30,696 bases of DNA from Prorocentrum cordatum (taxonomy: Eukaryota > Sar > Dinophyceae > Prorocentrales > Prorocentraceae). Where the stretch lies: contig CAUYUJ010003664.1 of the NCBI GenBank assembly GCA_963575745.1, forward strand, positions 20,001-50,696. The letters are read 5' to 3'. A program made the position numbers and the translations under genes. The notes under the pieces were generated by a model. The model did no database searches. It worked only from the letters and a program-made list of their open reading frames with translations, and had not been told where the DNA came from. Positions 8,931 through 18,273 of this stretch are shown here, piece after piece. Position 1 is the first letter of the stretch. The number at the start of each line of letters is the position of its first letter.

Positions 8931-11442
8931 GGGTAGATTGCCTCCGAAAAGGGATTCCTCCCGAGCTGGGGCGGGCACGCGGGTCCACTCACTGGGGATC
9001 ACACCCCTCATCCAAAAACATGGCCACGCTTCATGTTCTGCCTGAGCCTCCACGACCAAGCAGTCCGATTGGGCATATGCTGCTGACCCATGGTTTTTGT
9101 TGCACAGCCAATTGCGATGCAAAGGCGATTCAGACACCTCGCCGCATCGCTCGCACAGGTCGGACGTGCTGAGATTGGCCGTGTGCTTGCGATCCTGACC
9201 CCCGTACCCGCCCGTGGCGATGGTGACCATCAGCTCTGACAACTGACGCCCCTTCTTGGTGTGGAGGAGCATCGCAATATATGCACGGTAACTCTGCCAG
9301 TCTGCGCCCTGCTCCAGGCCGCCTCCACAGAACAAACCCGCTGCCTCCTGCCAGAGCTGCAAGTACAACGTGTCCTCGAACTCCTGCAAAAGCGGCCGCG
9401 CCTGATCCAGGCCAACAAAAGCATCTGTGCACAACTCCCACGTGTGCTCCATGTTGTTCCCGTCATTCGGCACCTGCCACTCCGTAGCAGACTTCAGATT
9501 CCATCCAGCTTGTAGCAAGTACAACACTGCAGAAGACATGGGCCCACGTACGTGGCGACTACGCTGGCCTGGAGGGACCTGCTGCAGACCTGACACTGTG
9601 CGAGACCACGCTGGTTGAATAGACGGCCGAAGGCGGGGCTCGCGCAACCAGCACTCCAGCCACTGCGTGATGCACAACCTCGGCAGCACCACAGCTGGAT
9701 CAGCACCAGGGAGACGGAGTGCAAGCAATGATGTCAGACATCGCCCCCGTTTGTGTGACCCTGCGGCTGCACCTAACCTCCTCCTGTGACTGAGCATCAC
9801 CGATCCAAAACATCCCAAGACTTGGTGTCCATAGGATGCTGACGCCTGAGGGCCCGCCCTCTGGATCATGCTCGTGGTCGTCCACCTCCTCGCAGCTGCT
9901 GCGAACCGCCGTAGCCGCTGGTGAGAGGCCCCCGACTTCTTCACCCTTTTGCGCGCCGTGTCCCTTCCATGTCGTCGACCTCCCGCTAGGTCGACCCCGA
10001 GGTAGGCCGCCTGCAGCACCGGAGTGATCTCGATGCCTTTGCGACGCAGCCTCCGCGCAACCTGCGCCGCGTCCTGGTGGATAGAGCACACCACCACGCT
10101 CTTCGCCGCGATGCCCAACTTGAGCTTCCGAAGCTCCTTCACCGTGGTGGAGACCGCCTTCGCCAGAGTGCCTCGAACATGATCCCTACTGCCCGAAACT
10201 CGCTCCAGCAAGTCGTCGATCCAAATCCTCTGAGACATCGACGGATGAGCGATCGCCAACTTCTCGCATACCACTGCCGTGATACATTTGGCAAACCTCG
10301 TGCCACTGCGCGAACCTTGAATGACCGACTTCGTGGCCTGAAAGGGCAGTGAGTACGATTCAAGCTGAGACAGCATGCGCGGAGCCATGAACAACTGGAC
10401 CTCCAGGAGGATATCCCTTCCTGATCGCACACTCCGCCAGGATGGGCCACTCGATGCCGTCGTAGAAGGCCTCCACGTCCAGCAGGGCCTGCCCATGGGG
10501 CACCTGAAGGGAAGACTGCACCTCGTCCTCCAGCGCCCTCGCGTACGCCTCCCTCATGGCGCTGTTGCCTGCGAGGGCTGCGTCCCAATAATCATCCTGC
10601 TGGTCAGCCCAGCTTCGCACGAGAGGCTCTCGTGCGAGTGGCCACACCCTGCGCAACATGCCGAGCAGCCCGATGCAACGGTTTCCGCCCGACTTCTTGC
10701 CGAGCAGGCGCCCCAGCACGCATGGCACCTGCCGCGGCCAGCTGAGGCCCTGCTCTATCGTCGTGAAAAGCTGCACGAGGTCGCCGATAGCCTGATCGGG
10801 CAGACGGCTGAAGTCAAGAGGGGACAGCCTGTCCACCCCTTGCCCCACGCGAGGTTTCATCCTTGCCAGTGCTCCCCTGACCTCCTCGATGGAGAGGGGG
10901 ACCAACTGCTCTACTTCTGCGTGATCTCGTATCATATCACATGCATGCATGATATCGTCACGATCTGATACTTTGGATGTCCCAAACTGGTGCCACCGTG
11001 AGATCTTGCCATCCACTATCTCCAACGGGTGCACTAGCTTCTTATCGCCGATGTGACGCTCATCCATCTCGGGAGCCAGATCTTCCATCGATTTATGTAC
11101 TGCTCCTAAACTGTCCACCGAACTGATCCAACTCTGAAAGTCTCGTAGCGACGCCGAGGCTGCACGGTTCTGTGCCTTCCTCGCCGATTTGAAAGCCACT
11201 TCTTCCATTCGAACAAGTTCGTCCAAACTCAAATCCTGCACATGTCGAAGAGCACCGAGATATTGCAACCAGCTGAGGCCAAGCGTGCCTGCGAAACTGG
11301 CTCCTGCTCCGTCCAGAGGCTGATCCGCCAAACTCAGAGCGGCTTGAGAAAGATTAGCCATTTTCATGTTGCCGTTGTTGCGCCGACGATGTCGGCGCGC
11401 CTGCTTGATGATTGTATGCCCTCTGCTCCGCCAGGCTGCCAC
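8931..11442 (-). pseudogene. LINE reverse transcriptase domain and CCHC knuckle
   Basis: RNA-dependent DNA polymerase. N-terminal part (frame open 11442-10360): LSIEEVRGALARMKP (fingers start), GLLGKKSGGNRCIGLL (template-grip region) and motif A with catalytic Asp in LLDVEAFYDGI (about 10479). A frameshift near 10410 moves to the next frame: motif B SVIQGSRSGTRFAK (about 10317) and motif C IWIDDL (catalytic Asp pair about 10217, Trp at the usual Tyr/Phe position). Thumb-like helices follow. A zinc knuckle C-x2-C-x8-H-x4-C (LCERCGEV...HRNWLC) lies at about 9155-9100. All three catalytic aspartates are kept, so the break looks young. Upstream, a second frameshift near 11400 joins this to the linker. 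Confidence 0.85.
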
Positions 11443-12335
11443 TCCATCTCGTAGAGGTTGAGACCTGACGCGCTCGGGCTCCCTGACTGGGCCGACGACC
11501 AGCTGTGCGCCGTTGGCCCGCGATTGTGTCGGTGCCGCCCCGCCGTGGTGAGCCGCGATCGCCCCCTCAACCGTGGGCGCCCATCGGGCGAAACAGCTGC
11601 TGACGGGCAGGATGTGGCGTTGCCTGGCCGAGGAAGCAAGGGGCCGTCTGATGGGGTTCCAGACGTCCTCCAGGGAATGTGAACGCCAAGAAGCTTGCGC
11701 CGAAGCAGCGGCCCAGGTGGAAGGGGGATGGCGAACAGGGGTGGAGAAGGCGCAGCAGCATCAGCAGTCGAGGGCGGGTCATGCTGCTCGTCAGCCATGC
11801 TGGCGCCCGAGCCCCCAGGGCGCTCGACAGGGGGGGCCGCCGAAACATCCCTCCGAACTTCGCCAATTGAGAACTCGTGTACCGACAAGAAGCTTTCTTG
11901 CTGCTCGGGCTCGCCGGACTGCTCGGCGGGGATACCTAGATCACCTGCGCTCTGATTACAAGCTGGCTGAAAGCGCGACTCAGACGCCCACGGGTCCCCC
12001 TCCTCCTCCCCCAAGGCCTCGAAATCGAAAAGATCCCCGAAAACGTCCAAGCCACTTTTGGGCTCAGCCACAGTCGGGGGAGTCGTCTCCTCGGGGGGTT
12101 CGGGGCCTGCCTGAGCGGGTTCGCCTGAGGGGCCAGCTTTTGAAACAACAACGTCAGAAAAAAGCTCGTCGCAGTCGGCGCGGATCCTGTCTTGTGCGAG
12201 CTGAGATCGAACCTGCTGCTCCGCGCGCGCCTTGCTCGACTTCGACCCTGTCGCGGGACTGATGCGCGGGCGCGGGGCCTGCGGCAGGCGCGGTGCGGTG
12301 ACGAGAGAACGCTGCAGTAACTGCTCGCCCGATCC
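11443..12335 (-). pseudogene. LINE ORF2 acidic/Pro-rich linker between endonuclease and RT
   Basis: About 300 codons open in the same frame as the endonuclease ends and the RT C-half. Composition is Glu/Asp/Pro/Ser/Ala-rich, with FGDLFDFEALGEEEGDPW near 12030 and Pro runs near 11700. No fold is recognised. It probably spaces the endonuclease and polymerase. Confidence 0.6.
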
Positions 12336-13256
12336 GTGCAGGGCGAGCTCGAGACCTACATGAGGCCCCCAAGGGACATCGGACCTAGCTTCGAGAGGTT
12401 TGATTTAGGGCAGAGCACTCTCAGACGACATCACAACATCGACATGGGTACTACCTGCACTCCCGACGCAAGTGTAGTCAACCTTCGATTGCCTAATGTG
12501 ACCTGACCGCCTACACGCCTGACAAAGCTGGACTGACGGAGCGTGTCGACTCCGATATTGAAATCTCCAATCACGATGGCAAGTGCAACATCTGAAGCAG
12601 GGCCCCTAATTTTCCAAACCGCTGCGTGTTGGCACCCCAAAATCCTTGAGGGGTGCGCGTAAAAAAAGAATCAAGACTAGAGAGTAGCCTTGACAGTGCA
12701 CAACTGACGGCATGAAGCCGTCGAAAGCGTCAGCGCCGTCTGCACAGAGTGACGTCGCTTCGGACGCCTTGGCAACAAGACGGTGCACATTGCGATGGCC
12801 TGGTGCCCAGAGCGCCTCGCCCCCTTCGTTGGCTCTCTGGACTGTGGCCGCACTCGTGCCCTTCCCCGTGCTCCGAGCCACGTTGTCCAAGAACTTCCAC
12901 TTGCACTGCCGAGACTTATTCGCCCACTGCGTACGAGTATGGCACGCTGAATGCGTCTCGACTGCCCCGATGAGGTCGCATCTGGACATGGTCTCTACCG
13001 AGCTGAGGAAGGGCCACGGCTTCTTCCCCAAGCATGTGCTGTTGCCGAAGAACATCCGGACCACTGGACTCCCTGGCGACTCTGATGGTGACGAAGGTGC
13101 TCCGCCTGCCGCCGCTGAACTCGACGTAGCACCTGACGACTCCGAGGAAATAGAAGGACTGGAAGCAGCCGCCGCTAAAACTGCTTCCTGCCCTGGCGAC
13201 TCCGAAGATGAGGAAGACTGCGCCGCCGCTAGAACGCCGCCTCCCCGCCCTGCACG
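12336..13256 (-). pseudogene. LINE EEP (apurinic-type) endonuclease domain
   Basis: This endonuclease nicks target DNA to prime reverse transcription. Motifs in order: FFGNSTCLG (metal-binding Asn, about 13050), IGAVETH (catalytic Glu, about 12960), VIGDFN (Asp/Asn pair, about 12560), GSTHVDVVMSS (late Asp, about 12440) and DVPWGPHVGL (C-terminal His, about 12361). The middle part with GDFN is one frame off, so a frameshift lies near 12640 and a compensating one near 12510. A TAA at 12405-12407 interrupts the end, where CAA to TAA would explain it. The N-terminal Ser/Ala/Pro-rich leader runs in frame straight from the ORF1 stop codon; the first ATG is near 13055. Confidence 0.75.
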
Positions 13257-14330
13257 TCACTGAGCCACTTTGCTAGCGGCGTCAGCCGCTGTCTGCCCAG
13301 CTGCCGTGGCGGCCCTGATCCTGGCCATCTCGGTCTCGATCTCAGCCTCGGATGGGCTGCCTGACGCCGCTGCGGCCGCCGAGGCGCCTGGGCCCTCGCC
13401 CGCGCCGCCCGTGGCCGCCGCGCCCGCAGACGCTGCCCCTCCCTCAGGAGCGGGAGCGGCCGCCTCGCCGCCAGCGGGAACCCCGCTCCCTGGCGGCGCT
13501 GCGGGCGCAGCATCAGGCTCCTCGGCGGCCCCACAGCGCCTCTTCTTCTTGATGCGCTCCGTGACCTGCTTCTTCAAGGACTCGACGTTTTCCCCCCACT
13601 TGGTGATCTCTTCGGCCTTGCTGAGCACCGACTGCTGCGCAGCCTTCAACTCTTCTTCTACTTTGCGAAGCTCTTGTCGCTCCTCATTGCTGCACTCAAG
13701 ATCGTCCAGCTGCTGGAAGAACTCTGCGTCCCACGTGAGATTGAACATCGGCTCGGCCTTGGCTGGCGTCGTCTCTGTGACCGCGCCCGTCTCCTTCGCC
13801 AAAACCTGCGCCGCGCCTCGGCGGTTGATCTCCGCCAGGGCCAGCACGCGAGCCACCTCCGACTCCTTCTCTCTCGCAGCGCTCAGGTTCTGCTCCAGCC
13901 GCTTCACCTGCTGCGCCGCCTGCGAGTACTTCGCGCTGGCGTCCCGCCAGGCCCCAGCCGCACGGCGCACGGCCTCCTCAGCCGCGAGCGGCTTGCCTGC
14001 CGCCGCCACCGCCTGCTGGGACTGTTTCAGCTGCTCCCCGAGGATCTGCCTCACCTTGGGACCCTTCACCACCGCCAGGGCGCCAGACAGCGCGACCACC
14101 GTCTGCTGCGTGGTGGTCTGGGCGCCTGCGCTTCCTTTGGGCGGCTTAGCCTCGAGCTCGAGCTGAGTGTCCTTGCCTTTGCCCATGCTCTTGCCCTTGC
14201 TCTTCTCTCCCTTCGGGACGTAGAGCTTCACGGGCCTATGACAGACGCGGCACTTGTATTCGTTGGCCAGCAGCTTGGCATTGAACTCATGCGTGCCGCA
14301 TCCCGCACACGTGCTCCAAGGGTTCGCCAT
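13257..14330 (-). CDS. LINE ORF1: zinc-ribbon and coiled-coil protein
   Basis: 357 residues from ATG at 14328-14330, uninterrupted. N-terminal zinc ribbon C8-x2-C11-x15-C27-x2-C30 with an adjacent Trp (NPWSTCAGC). Next comes a basic stretch (KGEKSKGKSMGKGK), two long Ala/Glu/Lys/Gln-rich coiled-coil segments (about 95-185 and 215-275), then an Ala/Gly/Pro-rich tail. By analogy with other LINE ORF1 proteins it would bind element RNA as an oligomer. The frame is open upstream of this ATG, but only through 5' UTR and GAG microsatellite, so I choose 14330. It ends in TGA, and the same frame continues into the endonuclease region, so ORF1 and ORF2 may originally have been one polyprotein. An older version could have had CGA (Arg) there. 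Confidence 0.75.
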   Translation of the reverse strand: MANPWSTCAGCGTHEFNAKLLANEYKCRVCHRPVKLYVPKGEKSKGKSMGKGKDTQLELEAKPPKGSAGAQTTTQQTVVALSGALAVVKGPKVRQILGEQLKQSQQAVAAAGKPLAAEEAVRRAAGAWRDASAKYSQAAQQVKRLEQNLSAAREKESEVARVLALAEINRRGAAQVLAKETGAVTETTPAKAEPMFNLTWDAEFFQQLDDLECSNEERQELRKVEEELKAAQQSVLSKAEEITKWGENVESLKKQVTERIKKKRRCGAAEEPDAAPAAPPGSGVPAGGEAAAPAPEGGAASAGAAATGGAGEGPGASAAAAASGSPSEAEIETEMARIRAATAAGQTAADAASKVAQ

Positions 14331-14451
14331 GGCCCTGGGACAGTGTGCTGGGTCCCCACTTTCGTCGACGGGATCTACTGCGCTCTGGCGCGCGGACGAC
14401 CCGCCGTCCCCCAAGCACCACGTGGAGGCGTGGGGCTGGCCGGGTGCGAAT

Positions 14452-14461
14452 CCAAAATGGC
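14452..14461 (-). other. Possible older spliced-leader core in LINE 5' UTR
   Basis: GCCATTTTGG on the minus strand is identical to ten bases of the dinoflagellate spliced leader; the following bases diverge. It lies 18 bases inside the partial leader at 14480-14486. Confidence 0.3.
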
Positions 14462-14479
14462 GCGCTCGTGCCAGAATTT

Positions 14480-14486
14480 CTTGAGC
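14480..14486 (-). other. Partial spliced-leader remnant at LINE 5' end
   Basis: GCTCAAG on the minus strand equals the last seven bases of the dinoflagellate trans-spliced leader. It sits exactly between the target-site duplication (14487-14498) and the element's own sequence. This is expected if a trans-spliced element mRNA was reverse transcribed to within the leader and inserted. Confidence 0.55.
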
Positions 14487-14498
14487 GGAGGAGGAGAA
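14487..14498. repeat. Target-site duplication, 5' side of the LINE
   Basis: GGAGGAGGAGAA, identical to 7798-7809. Continuing rightwards, the microsatellite target goes on with GGA units to about 14630. Confidence 0.6.
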
Positions 14499-14630
14499 AG
14501 AGGAGGAGGCGGACGAGGAGGAGGAGGAGGAGGAAGAGAGACGGAAGGAGGCGGAGGAGGTGGCGGAGGAGGAGGAACGGGAGGAGGAGGAGGTGGAGGA
14601 GGAATTCGAGTAGGAGGAGGACCAGCGTGA
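14499..14630. repeat. GGA/GAG microsatellite
   Basis: Interrupted GGA triplets; presumably the continuation of the array into which the LINE inserted. Confidence 0.9.
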
Positions 14631-14744
14631 ACCCAAGACCCTTGAACGATTTGCAATCAACCCTCTCTCTCCAAGTTCCCTCTTCAGGTGCCCCTCTAAG
14701 GGTTCATAGTCATTGAGGGAAGTGCCCCGTTGGAAGAGATCCGT

Positions 14745-14945
14745 CTGAACATCCTGAGTCGTGCCGATACACCTATCCTGTGATTCCACCGCTGCGAGTC
14801 AACGTCGCTGTTGCGTCCTGGCGGTCCTGAATCGTGCCAGGACACAGTTCCTGGGAATTCAACACCGCAAATTAATGTGACTGTTGCTTCGTGACAACCG
14901 TACATCGTGCCAGGCACCGATTCTGGGATGCCAGCCACCATAACT
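14745..14945. repeat. ~75-bp tandem repeat, about 2.7 copies
   Basis: Units begin at TCGTGCC near 14759, 14832 and 14908 and carry a CTGGGA/CTGTGA plus CACCGC core. The copies are clearly diverged. Confidence 0.6.
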
Positions 14946-14968
14946 CAGGACACCGCTGTTAACTCGTC

Positions 14969-15440
14969 AGACGAATGCGCGCAGCGCTACGTCGAGAGTT
15001 ACATCTTCGGCAAGCGCCCGCCTTCCATCCGTGAAGCTCTTGCGAACTTTTGAGACGAATGTGCGCGGCGCTTAGGCGAGAGCCACATTTTGAAAACGGA
15101 CCGCCCTCCATCCAGGAAGCTCTTGCACGCTTTTAAGAACAATGTGCGCGACGCCAAGGCGAGAACCGCATTTTGGAATCGTCCCGCCCTCCACCCGGGA
15201 AGTTCTTGCAAACTTTTAAGACGAATGTGTGCGGCGTGAAGTCGAGGGCCACATTTTGGAAACGACCCGCCCTCCATAGACGAATGAGCGCGACGCCAAG
15301 GCGAGAACCATATTTTGGAAACGGCAGGGCCTCCATCAATGAAGCATTTGCGAACTTTTTAGACGAATGCGTGCGGCGCTACGGCGAGAGCCTCATCTTG
15401 AAAACGACCCGCCATCCATCAGTGAAATTGTTACAGCATT
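14969..15440. repeat. 84-bp tandem repeat, about 5.5 copies
   Basis: Units start with AGACGAATG(T/C)GCGC at 14969, 15053, 15137, 15220, 15278 and 15361. Each contains GGCGAGAGCCACATTTTG and CCCGCCCTCCATCC. One unit (15220-15277) is shortened. The 84-base length keeps the minus-strand frame open (28 residues per unit), but there is no other sign of a protein. Confidence 0.85.
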
Positions 15441-15473
15441 TCAACTTGAGAGCTGTACATGGTGAGGAAGTCT

Positions 15474-15517
15474 CAGGCGAAACGCCTGGCCCGCCCTCCC
15501 GGCACGCCTCGGCGTGC
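15474..15517. other. Two adjacent perfect hairpins
   Basis: CAGGCG-AAA-CGCCTG (15474-15488) and GCACGCC-TC-GGCGTGC (15502-15517), 13 bases apart, immediately after the 84-bp array. They lack a T-run, so they are not bacterial-type terminators. Confidence 0.5.
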
Positions 15518-15584
15518 GACAAGGAGGATTTGTTCATAAGGAACAAGGACGGAGGAAAATGAGATTTGGCAGGAGTAGCAGTCA

Positions 15585-15635
15585 GAGGAGGAGGAGGAGG
15601 ATGAGAATGAGGATGAGGAGAAAAGCTGAGGATGG

Positions 15636-15707
<72 letters not shown>

Positions 15708-15735
15708 GGAGGAGGAGGAGGAGGAGGAGGAGGTG
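15585..15735. repeat. GAG/GAT compound microsatellite
   Basis: GAG then GAT (about 22 units, roughly 15637-15705) then GAG again. Confidence 0.95.
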
Positions 15736-15796
15736 TTAAAACATGTAGTGGCACTTGGGGAGGCAGAATGAATGCCAGCGGCGGCATTAACATAAC

Positions 15797-15814
15797 CATT
15801 TGGCTCAAGCATTT
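15797..15814 (+). other. Spliced-leader-like remnant upstream of Gag remnant
   Basis: ATAACCATTTGGCTCAAG matches the 3' part of the dinoflagellate spliced leader, with G to A and one T missing from TTTT. It lies 72 bases before the first ATG of the Gag-like remnant and in the same orientation. Confidence 0.45.
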
Positions 15815-15886
15815 AACAGTGGATCTTGTGGACACCAGCCCGCTAGTTTCTGAAAACTACTGCGCGAAAACGTCGTGAATATTAGC

Positions 15887-17460
15887 ATGGTAGAGGAGCG
15901 TCGGTTGCAATTGCAGGATCCGTATCAGGTGCCTCTACCCCTGGCCCGCAGGACTCTCCCGTTGGACTTCGCGTTCCTACGGACGGGGAGACTTGCATTA
16001 AATTCGATTCTCAGAGGTACATGGACCTGTGCGTCAAGTTAACGATCGATGGTAAGTTAGACTACGCGAAGACGGCACTGCGCGTCACTCATGAAGGAAC
16101 CAGAGATTGCATGAACGACCGCTTCTCCACGGACGCCCATGAGGTTACCCAATAAGAAGTCTTCGATATGCTATAATGCAGCAGAAGATGAACACCACAC
16201 TGCAATGTTACGTTAGCCGAAACTCAGTGGTGCAGCGAGATGCGCGTAGTCTTTACCGACAGGTCGAGAGCATGGCAGCGAGCACGGGCACGCACGGGGA
16301 AATGTTCATGGAGATCTCTAATTTGAGTGACGCCTTCAGACGAGGAGGAAAAGGAGGTGGCGGCAACGGTAAGCCCATGAGCGAGTCCAAGGTCCTCCAG
16401 AACCTCATGATTTTGACCGGCGAAAACTCAGTTCAGAGAGTGGAATGATAGAGCTCAGCTCAGCGAGTGGAATGACAAGTTACTTAACGCTCGGGCACAA
16501 GCCCAGTTGAACTATCGTGGAAGAGGCAAGGCCCTGAACAAGAAATTGGAAACGATGGGTGGAGTCATACCAGAGTGAGATTCGAATGACTTGTTAGGGA
16601 TGCTAGATGGGCGGTTAATACTGGCTGTATCAACATGCCAGCAGCGTCAGGCAGCAACAGGACGACGACGGGGACTTCGAGTTTACCGACGAGGATATGA
16701 AAAAACTTGACGAAGATCTGTGGTACGTCCTTAACGAAAAATTGCAAGGATCTGTCCCGCGCGGCAGTATCAAATACTTGCCCCATACCATACCAGAATA
16801 TCAACAAATACCAGAATATCTACAAATATTACTCGGCAGTCACCGGTGTCACATTGGCACAGAAAGTGTCCTAGGCCATGTGCCCTGAAGAGCCCGAACG
16901 TGTTCAAGAGGTGCCGGGTAAACTGGATGAGTGTAGCGCTTTGGTGCAGGCGTTAGAGAAACATGGAAGTATTTACGCGTTACCACTGCCGTTCAGAGTT
17001 ACCGCTTTCCGTGCGATCATGAACCGAGCGATCGGCTGTGTTGACAAGAGACAGCAAGGATTTTATTCTACGCCCGATGGTCTTAACGCAGGCACTTGCA
17101 AACAACTGTACGCAAAGTGAGAGGATTAGGCCAGGAAGAAAGTTTTGAGGCTGATGCCACAAGTGACGACGCCATGGACGTGGGGGGCCTTGATAACGGT
17201 TCGGACGATTCAAGGTACAAGTCAGGAAGTTGGGATGTTCGAGAAAGGGTCGATGACGAAGGCACTCGGTGGCCGGGCGACGGTTACTGGCAAGGTGCGG
17301 CCGAGCATGATAATGATGATGTAGACGCGGCTACCAAAGGACAAGGAAAAGGCGTCGAACGTTACAAGTGTGGTTGATTTGGCGTGTGACCAACCGCCAA
17401 ACAACGATTCAGACAACGATTCAGACGAAACGCTGGTCATGGAGAGTGGGTAGAGATTAC
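15887..17460 (+). pseudogene. Decayed LTR-retrotransposon Gag-like polyprotein
   Basis: A chain of short frames reads like one protein of the Gag type seen in dinoflagellate copia-like elements. Recognisable pieces: MSESKVLQNLMILTGENS then REWND (16375-16455), LDEDLWYVLNEKLQG (about 16705-16750), NIYKYYSAVTGVTLAQKVS (about 16815-16870), PEEPERVQEVPGKL through YALPLPFRVTAFRAIM (about 16880-17020), an Asp-rich stretch, then KGQGKGVERYKCG (about 17336-17376). The last would be the start of a CCHC zinc knuckle: its first Cys is now Arg (CGT for TGT), a TGA follows the second Cys, and the His/Cys half is lost. Several frameshifts and stops make it inactive. GAGTGGAATGA is duplicated at about 16439 and 16470. 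No protease, integrase or RT follows, and no LTRs were found. The copia assignment is by memory of similar proteins, not by search. Confidence 0.5.
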
Positions 17461-17502
17461 AAGAAGTCCACACTGTAAGCAGATTGTGGCAAGGACAAAC
17501 AT

Positions 17503-17648
17503 TCGGAGGCGACGATAGGGGCGAATAGCCCAGGGGAGGACATTACACGTATTCGCCAGGGAGCCTCGCCGAAGGCTTGGACCATCGGCGCCCTTGCATA
17601 CATGTATTGCTCTTGCTTGGGCTATTCGCCCACGTCGTCGCCCCCGAA
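17503..17648. repeat. 146-bp imperfect palindrome (MITE-like)
   Basis: The left arm with GGCGACGATAGGGGCGAAT (from 17508) and the right arm ending CGCCCACGTCGTCGCC (to 17643) pair at about 22 of the outer 25 positions. Pairing continues less perfectly toward a centre near 17575. Flanks are AT-richer. No coding sequence fits inside. Confidence 0.65.
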
Positions 17649-17733
17649 AAAGGAGCATGACCTCATCCTCTTCTTCATTCTCTACGCGAATCCCCTCATT
17701 CTGAGGCCAACAACCCCTCGAAAAGGTGGCCTG

Positions 17734-17748
17734 CCAGCCGCGGGCTGG
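17734..17748. other. Perfect short palindrome
   Basis: CCAGCC-GCG-GGCTGG. The interval 17750-18165 around it is C/T-rich without a supported gene. Confidence 0.35.
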
Positions 17749-18169
17749 AAGCCCCAGACTGCTGCGCGATGTCATGTTGAGTCAGTTGGGCAGCTCGTGG
17801 TCGGCTTCGATTGCCTCCGCCGGGAAGCCCCGCCTTCCTGTTCTCCTTCCCTGTTCTCCTTCCGGCTACTCGTCAGGGTTGCCCTTCGCTGGTGTGGCCT
17901 TTGGTGCGCGGGTTCCAGGGCGGGGGGCAAGCCCAATCACGCAAGCCGCTCGCTGTCGCATCGCATGCAAAGATCGGCAAGCCGCGCACCGCCTGCCACT
18001 CTTGCGCAGGTTCGCTCCTGCGCGCAGCAGGTCGCTCCCTGTCCCTCCCCATCCTTCCCCCCGCCTGCCCTGCAGCGGCCGTGCACCAACCATCCTCTCT
18101 TCCTCCCTCACCGCCTCGATTTGCGCTGCCCTTCTGTCCCCCTCCGGGGAACACATCGGCATCAGCAAG

Positions 18170-18273
18170 TCCGCGCGGATCTCTTGGACCGGCGGTCCAC
18201 CCCCCCCCCGTTGGCGCGCCAGAGACGGCGCCAGGGTGGTCACAACGCCGATCTAATAAGAACTCCGCGCGGA
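18170..18273. repeat. Small inverted-repeat element, copy 2
   Basis: TCCGCGCGGATCTCTTGGAC on the left pairs with the right arm CGCCGATCTAATAAGAACTC...CGCGCGGA. It is related to 6590-6700 in arms, interior (GGCGC, GGCGCCAGG-like) and downstream sequence. A CTC-rich tract follows at 18295-18420. Confidence 0.6.

Larger units (their letters stand above)
7810..14486 (-). mobile_element. Non-LTR retrotransposon (LINE), near full length, decayed
   Basis: 6677 bases read on the minus strand: 5' UTR with a partial spliced leader, ORF1 (zinc ribbon plus coiled coil), EEP endonuclease, acidic linker, reverse transcriptase, CCHC knuckle, RNase H, Cys/His tail, and a short 3' UTR with a hairpin. Domain order matches endonuclease-type LINEs with RNase H (I-clade-like layout); assignment to a clade is inference. 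ORF1, the endonuclease ends, the linker, the RT C-half, RNase H and the tail all share one frame. The interruptions are TGA at 13257-13259, TAA at 12405-12407, TGA at 8697-8699, and frameshift pairs near 12640/12510 and 11400/10410. It is flanked by GGAGGAGGAGAA on both sides. No poly-A tail is present; the 3' end is two copies of an 8-mer (GGAAATCC, TGAAATCC). Confidence 0.85.

Noticed and set aside
8370-9172. + strand frames opposite the RNase H region
   Set aside because: Antisense to a domain with all catalytic residues on the minus strand.
13270-14630. + strand frames of about 300 codons opposite ORF1
   Set aside because: Antisense shadows of the LINE ORF1 and the adjoining GGA array.
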